64,000 nucleotides of DNA from an uncultured Collinsella sp. (GTDB lineage Bacteria > Actinomycetota > Coriobacteriia > Coriobacteriales > Coriobacteriaceae), in the NCBI GenBank assembly GCA_900541235.1, contig UQIW01000001.1, positions 62,001-126,000 of the forward strand, given 5' to 3'. The first letter of the stretch is position 1. Each line of letters starts with the position of its first letter. This document shows, one piece after another, positions 32,458-41,616 of this stretch. A model generated the notes under the pieces. The model was not told where the DNA came from. It ran no database searches and saw only the letters and a program-made list of their open reading frames with translations. The translations under genes and the position numbers were made by a program.

Positions 32458-32925
32458 ATGAAGATCGGTATCGGTAACGACCACGCCGCCGTCGAGCTCA
32501 AGAACATCATTTCCGAGCACCTGAAGGAGCGCGGCTGCGAGGTCGTAAACTTTGGCACCGACACCTCCGAGAGCTTTGACTACCCCATCGCCGGCTACAA
32601 GGTGGGTAAGGCCGTTGCCAACGGCGACGTCGACCTGGGCATCCTCATCTGTGGCACCGGTGTCGGGATCAGCCTGGCTGCCAACAAGGTCGAGGGCGTA
32701 CGCGCCGTTGTGTGCTCCGAGCCCTTCAGCGCCAAGCTCTCCCGCATGCACAACAATACCAACGTGCTCGCCTTTGGCGCCCGCGTCGTGGGCTCCGAGC
32801 TCGCCAAGATGATTGTCGACGAGTGGCTCGACGCCGAGTTTGAGGGCGGTCGTCACGAGCGTCGCGTTAACCTCCTCAACGAGATCGATCACACGCGCGG
32901 CCTTAAGATCGTCGACGAAGCCTAA
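32458..32925 (+). CDS. rpiB: Ribose-5-phosphate isomerase B
   Basis: A 155-residue RpiB/LacAB-type sugar isomerase: IGNDHAAVELK at the N-terminus, the catalytic Cys in GILICGTGVGISLAANK, and RMHNNTNVLAFGARVVG. It interconverts ribose-5-P and ribulose-5-P in the pentose phosphate pathway. ATG 32458 follows GAGAGGA. It stands alone, with a strong terminator. Confidence 0.94.
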   Translation: MKIGIGNDHAAVELKNIISEHLKERGCEVVNFGTDTSESFDYPIAGYKVGKAVANGDVDLGILICGTGVGISLAANKVEGVRAVVCSEPFSAKLSRMHNNTNVLAFGARVVGSELAKMIVDEWLDAEFEGGRHERRVNLLNEIDHTRGLKIVDEA

Positions 32926-32949
32926 ACTATTCAGTGCCACAAGCTAACA

Positions 32950-32999
32950 GCAGGGGCCCGCTCGGAACACATGTCCGAGCGGGCCCCTGCATAGATTTT
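32950..32999 (+). terminator. Terminator of rpiB
   Basis: CAGGGGCCCGCTCGGA/TCCGAGCGGGCCCCTG forms a 16-bp perfect stem with a 7-nt loop, followed by CATAGATTTT. Confidence 0.8.
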
Positions 33000-33001
33000 G
33001 G

Positions 33002-33038
33002 AATAAAAGGGCGCCGCAGATGGAGTTCCGCGGCGCCC
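33002..33038 (-). terminator. Terminator of ndk
   Basis: On the minus strand GGGCGCCGC/GCGGCGCCC is a 9-bp perfect stem, followed by TTTTATT. Confidence 0.8.
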
Positions 33039-33076
33039 AAGCCACACGCTAACAGCTTTAAGGAGTCAAAGCTGGT

Positions 33077-33481
33077 TTAGCCAAAGAAGCGCTTGATCTC
33101 AATCTCGGCGTTCTCCAGGCAGTCGGAGCCGTGGATCACGTTGGCGTTGACATCGACGGCAAAGTCGCCGCGGATGGTACCAGGAGCAGCGTCAAGCGGA
33201 TTAGTAGCGCCCATGAGGGTGCGCATCTTAGCAACAGCGGAGAGACCGGAAACGACCATCTTGACGACCGGACCGCTCGTCATAAAGTCGCAGAGACCGC
33301 CAAAGAAGGGCTTGTCGGCCAGATGGGCGTAGTGCTCCTCGACGGTAGCGCGCTCGAGCGTGGTCATCTCCATGCGCTCGATGACAAGGCCGCTGCGCTC
33401 AATGCGAGCAACGATCTCGCCGATCTTGCGGTCGCGCACGGCGTCGGGCTTAATCATGATGAAGGTCTTCTCGATAGCCAT
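33077..33481 (-). CDS. ndk: Nucleoside diphosphate kinase
   Basis: A 134-residue Ndk: IEKTFIMIKPDAVRDRKIG at the start, the phospho-accepting His in NVIHGSD near residue 115, and RGDFAVDVNAN. It balances NTP pools using ATP. ATG 33481 follows AAAGG. A promoter TTTAAC-17 bp-TACGAT is visible at 33574-33546 on the minus strand, so it is probably transcribed separately from argH. Confidence 0.96.
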   Translation of the reverse strand: MAIEKTFIMIKPDAVRDRKIGEIVARIERSGLVIERMEMTTLERATVEEHYAHLADKPFFGGLCDFMTSGPVVKMVVSGLSAVAKMRTLMGATNPLDAAPGTIRGDFAVDVNANVIHGSDCLENAEIEIKRFFG

Positions 33482-33866
33482 AAAAGTAGCCTTTCAAGTA
33501 GGTTCGCGCGTGCCCAAGTCCCATTCCGGCACCCGCCTGGACTGCATCGTAACAGAGTTTTAGCTGCAGTTAAACAAAAAGCTGTTTATTGAAACGTTGC
33601 AATTTATTAAAGCGCTCCATATGTGTCACTTCTGTTTCGAAGCCCGATTAGAGTACCATCCGACCGCCCATCAACCGCATCGAACAGAGCAGGCGGTCGG
33701 TTGCCGCCCGCGAACGTAACCCCTTCACAACCTGCCCAAAGGTCCTACAGAAGTTCTCGACAAGCCCCTCCCCCATAGCAACAAAATACAGGCGCCCACA
33801 TCAGCAGGCGCCCGTAAAGTGAAAACGATTTATCAATAAATGGCCAAAACGGCTTCAGCCAAATCC
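33482..33866 (-). promoter_or_regulatory. argH-ndk intergenic region with ndk promoter
   Basis: The minus strand has a -35 TTTAAC (33574-33569) and -10 TACGAT (33551-33546) spaced by 17 bp. A 9-bp inverted repeat CCGACCGCC/GGCGGTCGG lies at 33660-33700, and paired GGCGCC blocks at 33791-33812 may terminate argH. No gene is seen. Confidence 0.45.
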
Positions 33867-35297
33867 CTACTTTACCCCGTGGCCCATCTCGACGACCTTA
33901 GTCAGTGACCCAAACACACCCTCGTCAGCCACGAGCTGTGCCTCGGCGCGATCAAGCTGCACGGCAACGGCGGCAGGGGCGGTGCCGCCCTCGGTCGTGC
34001 GCGCGGCGACAATCGACGGGATGTCGAGCGCCTCGGTAATGTCGCGCTCAAAGAGCGGGCTTGCCTCATGGAACACCTCAAACGGCAGGTCCTCAAGATT
34101 GCAGCCGCGCTTCTCACACATCAGAACCAGATGCCCCACCACGGCATGAGCCTCGCGGAACGGCAGACCACGCTTAGCCAGGTAATCGGCAACATCGGTG
34201 GCGGCAAGGTGACCCACGCCGCACTCGCGCGCCATGGCATCCTCGTTGACGGCCCAAGTCGAAATCATACCGGCCATAACCGACAGGCACTGCATGAGCG
34301 TATGGGCGGTATCGAGCGCGCCCTCCTTGTCCTCCTGCAAATCCTTGTTATAAGCAAGCGGCAAGCCCTTCATGGTTACCAGCAGCTGCACCAGGTTGCC
34401 GTACACGCGACCGCTCTTGCCGCGAATAAGCTCGGCAAAGTCGGGATTCTTCTTCTGCGGCATGATAGACGAGCCGGTGGAGTAGGAGTCTGAAAGCGTG
34501 ATAAAGCCAAATTCGGAGCTCGACCACAGCACGATCTCCTCGGAAAGACGCGACAGGTGCATCGCCATGACGGATCCGGCGTAATGCAGATCGAGCAGGA
34601 AATCACGGTCGGAAACCGCATCGAGCGAGTTGGGAATCACGCCCGCAAAGCCAAGTTCGGCAGCCGTCATCTGGCGATCGAGCGGATAGCTCGTACCGGC
34701 AAGCGCGGCAGCACCCAGCGGGCAGTTGTCGGCGGCATCAAAGGCGGCCTTCAGGCGCGTAAAGTCGCGCGCGAACATCCAGGAATACGCCAGCAGATGA
34801 TGCGAGAGCAGCACGGGCTGAGCGTGCTGCATATGCGTGTAGCCCGGCAGAATCACCTTGTCGTACTTCTTAGCCGCATCCACCAGCACATGGCGCAGCT
34901 CAAGATTGGCCTCCATGAGCTCCTTGGCCAGCGCCTTGACGCCCAGGCGCGTATCGGTCGCCACCTGGTCGTTGCGCGAACGGCCGGTATGCAAGCGCTT
35001 ACCGGCCTCGCCGATGCGGCGCGTCAACTCGCTCTCGATGGACATATGAATGTCCTCATCGTTGATATCGAAGGTAAAGTTGCCGGCATCGATATCCTGT
35101 TCGATTTCGGTCAGGCCCTTGGCAATCGCCTGCTCGTCCTCGGCACTGATGATGCCCTGGGCCGCCAGCATTTTGGCATGCGCCTTAGAGCCGGCGATAT
35201 CCTGCTTATAGAGATGTTTGTCGACCGGCAGCGACGCGCCAAACTCCTGCGTGACCTCGGCCACGCCTGCCTCAAAACGACCGCCCCAAAGAGCCAT
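33867..35297 (-). CDS. argH: Argininosuccinate lyase
   Basis: A 476-residue fumarase-superfamily lyase starting MALWGGRFEAGVAEVTQEFG. Motifs: TGRSRNDQVATDTR (substrate binding), GYTHMQHAQPV, and the flexible catalytic loop GSSIMPQKKNPDFAEL. It splits argininosuccinate into arginine and fumarate, the last step of arginine synthesis. ATG 35297 is used; the frame to 35372 upstream is unsupported. It follows argG on the same strand, with a small ORF between. Confidence 0.96.
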   Translation of the reverse strand: MALWGGRFEAGVAEVTQEFGASLPVDKHLYKQDIAGSKAHAKMLAAQGIISAEDEQAIAKGLTEIEQDIDAGNFTFDINDEDIHMSIESELTRRIGEAGKRLHTGRSRNDQVATDTRLGVKALAKELMEANLELRHVLVDAAKKYDKVILPGYTHMQHAQPVLLSHHLLAYSWMFARDFTRLKAAFDAADNCPLGAAALAGTSYPLDRQMTAAELGFAGVIPNSLDAVSDRDFLLDLHYAGSVMAMHLSRLSEEIVLWSSSEFGFITLSDSYSTGSSIMPQKKNPDFAELIRGKSGRVYGNLVQLLVTMKGLPLAYNKDLQEDKEGALDTAHTLMQCLSVMAGMISTWAVNEDAMARECGVGHLAATDVADYLAKRGLPFREAHAVVGHLVLMCEKRGCNLEDLPFEVFHEASPLFERDITEALDIPSIVAARTTEGGTAPAAVAVQLDRAEAQLVADEGVFGSLTKVVEMGHGVK

Positions 35298-35415
35298 GGA
35301 ACCGTCCCCTTTCTCCAAATACCAAAACAAGCGCCCAAAGCAATGCGCCATATCGCTAAAGCGATTTTTCAACCGCTAGTTTTACACATTCCCCACCGTG
35401 TGCGGTGCCATGTAG

Positions 35416-35586
35416 CTAATTTGCAAAGAAGTGACGCGCCATGCACTTGGCGCCCAACGTCTCCCTCCGGATGTTGCCCTGCGAACCATCGATCCAGGCC
35501 TTCAGGCTCATAGGGACGTCCTCGACCCTTGCAGCATCGAACTCGGGCGCGAGGGCAAGTAAAGCATGCGCGATAGCATTGAACAT
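35416..35586 (-). CDS. Small ORF (56 residues) between argG and argH
   Basis: ATG 35586 is preceded by GAGGAG at about 8 bp, and the frame runs to TAG at 35416. The product starts MFNAIAHALLALAPEFDAAR, continues through a VEDVPMSLKAWIDGSQGN segment and ends ARHFFAN. It is soluble, with a mixed-charge middle and no known motif that I recognise. It has a better ribosome site than many annotated genes here and lies in the arg operon between two biosynthetic genes, so it may be a small regulator or a pathway protein. The codon choice is compatible with coding. Not certain to be expressed. Confidence 0.5.
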   Translation of the reverse strand: MFNAIAHALLALAPEFDAARVEDVPMSLKAWIDGSQGNIRRETLGAKCMARHFFAN

Positions 35587-35626
35587 AATGGATACTCCTC
35601 ATATATAGGCGCAGAGCCGCCAAATT

Positions 35627-35664
35627 GATAGAAGGAGCCCCGCCGGACAACCCCGGCGGGGCTC
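35627..35664 (-). terminator. GC-rich hairpin after argG (terminator or attenuator)
   Basis: GAGCCCCGCCGG/CCGGCGGGGCTC is a 12-bp perfect stem with a 6-nt loop. The following minus-strand sequence is CTTCTATC, a poor T-tract, so it may be a partial terminator or a processing hairpin within the arg operon. Confidence 0.5.
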
Positions 35665-35817
35665 GGACTCAGCCACAGTCGCGGCATCATATATGCGGGC
35701 GGAACGTAGGGGCCACCGATGTTAAGAAGTGTCAGCAAGCATAACGAAAGGTAGGGACCCCGTGCGCCCGTTATGTATCACGCGGATGGGCCGCGCGGAT
35801 ACCAAGGGAAGGAGGCG

Positions 35818-37044
35818 CTAGGCCTGGGCGGCAGCAGAGCTGGGGCCCTGGACCTTTGCCCACGTCTTGAGCGACAGCGTATCGATCTCGATAAAGCCGG
35901 CGCTGGCCTTCTCGTCAAACGTGGTGTCGCGGTCGTAGGTAGCCAGGCCGTAGTCGTAGAGGCTGAAGGGACTCTTGCGGCCGACGACATGGCAGTTGCC
36001 CTTAAAGAACTTCAGACGGACAGTGCCGGTCACGAACTTCTGGGTATCGGCCATAAAGGCGTCGAGCGCGTTCTTGAGCGGGCTGTACCACTGGCCGTTG
36101 TACACGGCGGTGGCCCAATCCTGCTCGAGCTTGATCTTGGTCTTGAGCAGGTCGCCCTCGACGCAGATGTCCTCGAGCGCCTTGTGGGCGGTGATGAGCG
36201 TCAGGGCGCCGGGAACCTCATAGCACTCGCGGCTCTTGAGGCCCACCAGACGATCCTCGACCAGGTCAAGACGGCCAAAGCCGTTGTCGCCCGAAATCTT
36301 GTTGAGGGCGATGACGATCTCGGAGAGCTTCATCTTCTTGCCGTCGACGGCGACAGGCTTGCCGGCCTCAAACTCAATCTCGGTATAGGTCGGGGCGTCA
36401 GGCGTGTCCTCGGGGTTCTTGGTCATAACCCAAGCGTCATCGAGCGGCTCATTCCAAGGGTCCTCCAGGTGACCGCACTCGATGGCGCGACCCCACAGGT
36501 TGTCGTCGATGGAGTAGGGGTTATCGTTGGCACCCTCGGGAACCGGCACGTTGTGGGCGTGGGCATAGGCGACCTCGTCGGGACGGCACTTCAGATCCCA
36601 CTCGCGCACCGGGGCGATAACCTTGAGCTCAGGGTCGAGGGCCTTGACGGCAGCCTCAAAACGAACCTGGTCGTTACCCTTGCCGGTGCAGCCGTGGGCG
36701 ACGTAGGTCGCGCCAAACTCGTGGGCGACCTCAACAAGCTTCTTGGCAAGCAGCGGGCGAGACAGGGCGGAGAGCAGCGGATACTTGTTCTCGTACATGG
36801 AGTTTGCTGCGATGGCTTTGGTCAGGAACTCATCGGAGAACTCGTCGCGCAGGTCGAGCACCTGGCAATCGAGAACGCCCAGGTCGAGCGCCTTCTGCTT
36901 CTTGGCATCCAGTCCGGTCTCTTCCTGGCCCACGTTGCCGCAGACGCAAACGACATCGAGATTCTTCTCGTCCTGGAGCCATTTGACACATACGGATGTA
37001 TCAAGACCACCGGAATATGCGAGAACGACTTTTTCCTTGCTCAT
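35818..37044 (-). CDS. argG: Argininosuccinate synthase
   Basis: A 408-residue N-type ATP pyrophosphatase: VVLAYSGGLDTSVCVKWL at the start is the PP-loop, followed by CVCGNVGQ, VAHGCTGKGNDQVRFE and SIDDNLWGRAIECG. It joins citrulline and aspartate with ATP. ATG 37044 follows AAAGGA. First gene of argG-(small ORF)-argH. Confidence 0.96.
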   Translation of the reverse strand: MSKEKVVLAYSGGLDTSVCVKWLQDEKNLDVVCVCGNVGQEETGLDAKKQKALDLGVLDCQVLDLRDEFSDEFLTKAIAANSMYENKYPLLSALSRPLLAKKLVEVAHEFGATYVAHGCTGKGNDQVRFEAAVKALDPELKVIAPVREWDLKCRPDEVAYAHAHNVPVPEGANDNPYSIDDNLWGRAIECGHLEDPWNEPLDDAWVMTKNPEDTPDAPTYTEIEFEAGKPVAVDGKKMKLSEIVIALNKISGDNGFGRLDLVEDRLVGLKSRECYEVPGALTLITAHKALEDICVEGDLLKTKIKLEQDWATAVYNGQWYSPLKNALDAFMADTQKFVTGTVRLKFFKGNCHVVGRKSPFSLYDYGLATYDRDTTFDEKASAGFIEIDTLSLKTWAKVQGPSSAAAQA

Positions 37045-37598
37045 GGCTGTTTCCTTTCGCCCTTGGTAGCTAGTTAGAACATCGGTCAGTTGCAAGTCAT
37101 TTCAAGGTCATATACCGTGCAATATCAGGTTAAATAGCAAAAATCAGCACATACATGCCCTAGAAACATGCAGCAATGTCGTGCTAAAACCCAACGACCT
37201 CAAAATGACTCTGTTGAGGCAATTCGCCCCATGCGGACAGAGACGATTGTTATCGTCGTCGGGAAATTGCGCGCTGGCGTCGGATGGCATTGTCTGCAGT
37301 GGTGATGATCTTTACGAACTGCATCTGCCTCTCCTTTCACGTATCGCCGGGCGCAATTCAAATATCGTAAACGGTACCTTTTACTCGGTAAGCGGTTGTT
37401 TTTCCGTCTCCGTTTTCGATGGTCGCTATATTACGCTAAAGTGCCCGCAGCACAAGCGACAAATTCAAATTTCTGAAAAGTTTTTTCATTACTTTGTGAA
37501 GCGTGGTGCAAACACGCTCCGTTCCTGCGAAAATACGCTCGACTACGAGTTGATGGTTATAACGTCTGAAACAATCTCGAAACGAAAGGCTCGCTTTT
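37045..37598. other. 554-bp region between argG and a Cof-type hydrolase
   Basis: This AT-richer region should hold the divergent promoters. A plus-strand open frame at 37181-37639 could encode 152 residues, but it has no ribosome site, overlaps the next gene by 41 bp in another frame and shows no family likeness, so I do not call it. A short inverted repeat CCTCAA/TTGAGG is at about 37198-37219. No riboswitch was recognised. Confidence 0.3.
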
Positions 37599-38426
37599 AT
37601 GCAAACTTACGAATCGGACGCCAATATCGGAAACATTAAGCTCATCGCCGTCGATATGGACAAGACGCTGCTGACCGACGAGCGTGTGCTGCCCCAGGGT
37701 CTTGATGAGCGCCTGGACAAGCTCGCCGACGCCGGCATCGTATTCTGCCCCGCCAGCGGACGTCCCGCCCCCAAGCTCGAGGAGATGTTCGAGGGCATCA
37801 AGAACCGCCTCGCCTTTTGTCCCGACAACGGAGCTTGCGTGATCTATCGCGGCAGCTATATCTATAAAAGCAATATTGACGTGGAGCTGTATCAGCAGGT
37901 CTTGAACCGTGCCTCGGAGGATCCTCGCGCTGTCCCCGTCCTGTGCTGCTTCGACGAGTTCTACGTGCTTGCCCGCGACCATCAATACCACGACGAGATC
38001 AGCGTCTACTACAACACAATCAACTACGTAGACAGCTTTGAGGGCATTGATTTCGAGTCCAACAAGATTTCGGTCTTCTTCCCCGGCTACGACGCCGAGC
38101 CCGCTTTCCGCGAGACCTATAGCCCCGAGTTCTCGGACAAACTCTACGTCACCAACGCTGGGCGCGAGTGGATCGACTTTATGAACCTGGGCGTCGACAA
38201 GGGCGCCGGCGTCGCTCACCTGTGCGAGCACCTGGGCATCGATATTGCCGATGCTGCCGCCGTGGGCGACACCTACAACGACATCCCCATGCTGGAGCGC
38301 GTCGGTCACAGCTTTATCGTGGACAATGCCGAGGAGCACATGAACGCGCATGCCAAATGGCGCATTCCGAGCAACAACGACGGGGGCGTACTGACGCTCA
38401 TCGACGCCATCTTGGCGGCTCGTTAA
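37599..38426 (+). CDS. Cof-type HAD hydrolase
   Basis: A 275-residue HAD-IIB (Cof/YbiV-like) phosphatase. Motif I is IAVDMDKTLLTDE, motif II CPASGRPAPK, motif III the Lys in GVDKGAGVAHLCEH, and motif IV VGDTYNDIPMLE. The C2 cap lies between residues 85 and 190. Members hydrolyse sugar phosphates or cofactor phosphates; the substrate is not evident. ATG 37599 follows GAAAGG. It faces polA, with a large palindrome and a shared terminator in between. Confidence 0.9.
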   Translation: MQTYESDANIGNIKLIAVDMDKTLLTDERVLPQGLDERLDKLADAGIVFCPASGRPAPKLEEMFEGIKNRLAFCPDNGACVIYRGSYIYKSNIDVELYQQVLNRASEDPRAVPVLCCFDEFYVLARDHQYHDEISVYYNTINYVDSFEGIDFESNKISVFFPGYDAEPAFRETYSPEFSDKLYVTNAGREWIDFMNLGVDKGAGVAHLCEHLGIDIADAAAVGDTYNDIPMLERVGHSFIVDNAEEHMNAHAKWRIPSNNDGGVLTLIDAILAAR

Positions 38427-38440
38427 TCTATCCCGTCGCC

Positions 38441-38560
38441 ATGCCCGGGGCCGACCGCTTGATTTTTGCTCGGTCAAGTCCTGGGCTCGCACGAAGAGCA
38501 CATTTAGTGCTCTTCGGCTCGTGCGGAATCTACAAAAATCAAGCGGTCGGCCCCGGGCAT
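38441..38560. repeat. Perfect 28-bp inverted repeat with nested hairpin
   Basis: ATGCCCGGGGCCGACCGCTT and its continuation to 38468 are mirrored exactly at 38533-38560. The 64-base centre contains CGAAGAGCAC-ATTTA-GTGCTCTTCG and the paired GCTCG/GTGCG edges. It begins 15 bp after the Cof hydrolase stop. Confidence 0.85.
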
Positions 38561-38631
38561 GGCCATGTTGACTTTGCTTGCCGCCAAGATGGCCTCTTGA
38601 GTGTCTAGATACTTGGCTGAATTTATTTGAA

Positions 38632-38668
38632 CAGAGGGGAGCCCCTTTTTGGAAGGGGCTCCCCTCTG
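38632..38668. terminator. Bidirectional terminator between the Cof hydrolase and polA
   Basis: CAGAGGGGAGCCCC/GGGGCTCCCCTCTG is a 14-bp perfect stem with a 9-nt loop. The plus strand continues TTTTGG; the minus strand continues TTCAAATAAATT. Confidence 0.8.
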
Positions 38669-38699
38669 TTTTGGTTACTTTGGGGTTGTGGGCACTTCC

Positions 38700-41450
38700 C
38701 TATTTGGCGTCGGCCCAGGTTATGCCGGTGCTGGCTTCGGCGATTAGGGGGACGCGGAGGTCTACTACGTGCTCCATGACGTCGCGGACCATGGTGGTTA
38801 GGCGCTCGACTTCATCGACGGGGCACTCAAAGTCCAGTTCGTCGTGTACCTGCAGGATCATGTGGGCGGCAAAGCCTTCTTCTTCCAGGCGACGGCTTAC
38901 GCGGGCCATCGCGATCTTGATGATGTCGGCGGCGGTGCCCTGCATGGGGTGGTTCATGGCCGTGCGCTCGCCAAAGCCACGGAGTTGCGGGTTTTTGGCC
39001 TTGAGCTCGGGAATATGGCGTCTGCGGCCATACATGGTCTCGGCATAGCCCGTCTGCTTGGCGCGCGCCACCACATTGTCGAGGAACGTGCGCACGCCCG
39101 GGTAGGCCTCGTAGTAGCGATCGATCATATCGCGCGCCTCGGCCATCGAGATATGCAGCGACTGCGACAAACCGTAGGCCTGCTGGCCGTACACGATGCC
39201 AAAGTTCACGGCCTTGGCGCGGCTGCGCAGGTCGGGTGTCACCTCGGACACCGGCACGCCAAATACACGCGCGGCCGTCTCGGCATGGAAGTCCTCGCCC
39301 TCGTTAAAGGCACGTACCAGATGTTCATCACCCGAAAGATGCGCGAGCAGGCGCAGCTCGATCTGCGAGTAGTCCACCGCCAAAAAGACGCTGCCCTCGC
39401 CTGCCGAAAACGCCGTCTTGACGGTACGCCCCAGCTCCGAGCGAGTCGGAATGTTTTGCAGATTGGGGTCGCTCGAAGACAGACGTCCCGTCGCGGTGAT
39501 GGTCTGGTTGTACGTGGTGTGCACTCGACCGTCACCACGGCGCAACGGACCTAGCGTGTCCAGATAGGTCGACTTAATCTTGGACTTCTCACGCCAGTCC
39601 AAAATCAGGCGCACGATCTCGTGGTCGCGGGCAAGGTCGCTCAACACCTTGGCGTTGGTCGAATAATAGCCGCGCTTAGTCTTTTTGAGGCCCTTGGTCG
39701 GAAGCCCCATAACGTCAAACAGCACGTGCGACAGCTGCATGGGACTGCCAATATTGAAGGTCTCGTCACCCGCCAGGTCGCGAATGCTGCGCTCAACCTC
39801 GGCAATCTGGGTCGCCAGACCCTCAGACAGACTGTGCAGGCGCTCGGGGTCCACGAGCATGCCCGCGCGCTCCATCTTGGCAAGCACCGGAACGAGCGGC
39901 ATCTCGATGCCATCGAACACGTTGGCGGCATTCTCGCGGGCCATGCGGTCACGCAACGGCGCGATCAGCGCCAGCGTCAAGGCCGCCGTGCGAGCGGCGG
40001 GCGAAGGAGCGTCCTCACCAGCACCCTCTGCGCCGCGCGCCGCAGGCAGCGTCATTTGCAGATACGTATCGGCAAGATATGCCTCATCGAACTCGGAGCG
40101 GTCGGAATCCAGCAGGTAGGCGGCAACCACGGTATCGAAGATGCGCGTAGAATCGACTGCCAGCGAATCCATGAGCTCGGGCTCGGAAGAATCGATGGGC
40201 GAAAGCTCGTGCAACAGCGCCTTCATATCCGGGCTCGCCACGCGGCCCTCCATAAACAGGCGCGCGAGCACGCCGGTAATCACGCCGTGGGCGAAGTTAA
40301 AGCCTTCAACCTCAGCCGCCGCATCGCTGTCGCCCTCCTCGAGCGCGAACAGGCCCTTGGACGTCGCCAGCCACAGCGTGCGCGTCAGCCCAAAGAGCGC
40401 GTCCTCTTCCTTGTCGTCGTACACCACGGCGGCGACCCACTCGCCGGCATCAACCGCGCGGGAAACCTCAGCCGCAACGGCACCAAGCGCCTCAGCATCG
40501 CCGGCGGTTGCGCGAACTATCGCAGGTATCTCAAACACACTGGAGGCAGCAGCAGCCCCGCCCTCGCCGCCGATCAGCGCCAAGAAACGGTTCTGCATGG
40601 CGGTGATACCAAGCGTACCCAGCGCCGCGGAAACCTCATCGGCAGAAAACGCCGGAAAGGACGTCGACTCAAAATCGAGCTCAACAGGCGCATCGGTGCG
40701 GATGGTCGCGACCTTGCGACTCAGCAGTGCGTCGTCGATGTGCGCGCGCAGATTTTCGCCCATTTTGCCCTTGACCTCGTCGGCATGTGCGATGACCTCG
40801 TCCAGGCTACCGTACTGCGCAATGAGCGCGCTCGCCTTTTTGGGGCCGATGCCCGGCACGCCGGGGATGTTATCGGACGCGTCACCCTTCAGACCATAAA
40901 AGTCGGGCACGAGCGCCGGCGTGATGCCGTGATACAGATCGTCCACGCTCTCGGGTGTCATGATCGCCACGTCGGACAGGCCCTTGCGGGTCGAGACGAC
41001 GTTGACGTGCTCGGTCACGAGCTGATACATATCGCGATCACCGGTCACCAGCAGCATGTCGCAGCCGGCCTGCTCGCCCAGGCGCGCCATAGTGCCCAGG
41101 ATGTCATCGCCTTCCCAGCCCTCGGACTGCAAGATCGGCACGTTGAGCGCGACGAGCAGCTCCTTAATCATGGGAAACTGCGCGTGCAAATCGGGGTCCA
41201 TGGGCGGGCGCTGAGCCTTGTACTGCGGCAGCATCTCCATGCGCACGCGCGGCTTGCCCTTGTCAAACGCCACAACAACGCCGTCGGGATTAAAGGCGTC
41301 AATCATCTTGAGGAACATATTCAAAAAGCCAAAGATCGCGTTGGTGGGACGACCGTCCGGCGCGTTCATGGTGGGCGGCACGGCGTGGAAGGCGCGGTGC
41401 ATGAGCGAGTTGCCGTCGATAACGGCAAAGGTGCGGCGCTTGTCAGACAT
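38700..41450 (-). CDS. polA: DNA polymerase I
   Basis: A 916-residue PolA. Residues 1-300 are the 5'-3' exonuclease domain (VIDGNSLMHRAFHA, LLVTGDRDMYQLV, GIGPKKASALI). The middle ~300-560 is a 3'-5' exonuclease-like domain without the catalytic DxE residues, so proofreading is probably lost, as in Taq. The polymerase domain has motif A VDYSQIELRLLAHLSGDE, the fingers RSRAKAVNFGIVYG and motif C LQVHDELDFE. ATG 41450 follows GAGGT. It fills gaps in repair and Okazaki processing. Convergent with the Cof hydrolase and divergent from the aminopeptidase. Confidence 0.96.
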   Translation of the reverse strand: MSDKRRTFAVIDGNSLMHRAFHAVPPTMNAPDGRPTNAIFGFLNMFLKMIDAFNPDGVVVAFDKGKPRVRMEMLPQYKAQRPPMDPDLHAQFPMIKELLVALNVPILQSEGWEGDDILGTMARLGEQAGCDMLLVTGDRDMYQLVTEHVNVVSTRKGLSDVAIMTPESVDDLYHGITPALVPDFYGLKGDASDNIPGVPGIGPKKASALIAQYGSLDEVIAHADEVKGKMGENLRAHIDDALLSRKVATIRTDAPVELDFESTSFPAFSADEVSAALGTLGITAMQNRFLALIGGEGGAAAASSVFEIPAIVRATAGDAEALGAVAAEVSRAVDAGEWVAAVVYDDKEEDALFGLTRTLWLATSKGLFALEEGDSDAAAEVEGFNFAHGVITGVLARLFMEGRVASPDMKALLHELSPIDSSEPELMDSLAVDSTRIFDTVVAAYLLDSDRSEFDEAYLADTYLQMTLPAARGAEGAGEDAPSPAARTAALTLALIAPLRDRMARENAANVFDGIEMPLVPVLAKMERAGMLVDPERLHSLSEGLATQIAEVERSIRDLAGDETFNIGSPMQLSHVLFDVMGLPTKGLKKTKRGYYSTNAKVLSDLARDHEIVRLILDWREKSKIKSTYLDTLGPLRRGDGRVHTTYNQTITATGRLSSSDPNLQNIPTRSELGRTVKTAFSAGEGSVFLAVDYSQIELRLLAHLSGDEHLVRAFNEGEDFHAETAARVFGVPVSEVTPDLRSRAKAVNFGIVYGQQAYGLSQSLHISMAEARDMIDRYYEAYPGVRTFLDNVVARAKQTGYAETMYGRRRHIPELKAKNPQLRGFGERTAMNHPMQGTAADIIKIAMARVSRRLEEEGFAAHMILQVHDELDFECPVDEVERLTTMVRDVMEHVVDLRVPLIAEASTGITWADAK

Positions 41451-41616
41451 ATTGAATACCTCGCTTTGGGCTGGGCACGGTTTGCTCACTCCAGTTTACA
41501 CGCTCCCCGCCCCACGGCCACTGCACATCAGTCTTCCCCGCCGCCGCGAGCCCGCGCGTGATACGATGGCTCACGGTACATCAACCAGCACGATCGATCC
41601 GAAAGGAGCCTGCGTC

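Noticed and set aside
37181..37639. 152-codon plus-strand ORF before the Cof-type hydrolase
   Set aside because: No ribosome site, no recognisable pattern, overlaps the next gene in another frame.
39621..41561. 646-codon plus-strand open frame over polA
   Set aside because: Antisense shadow of polA; no ribosome site or family pattern.
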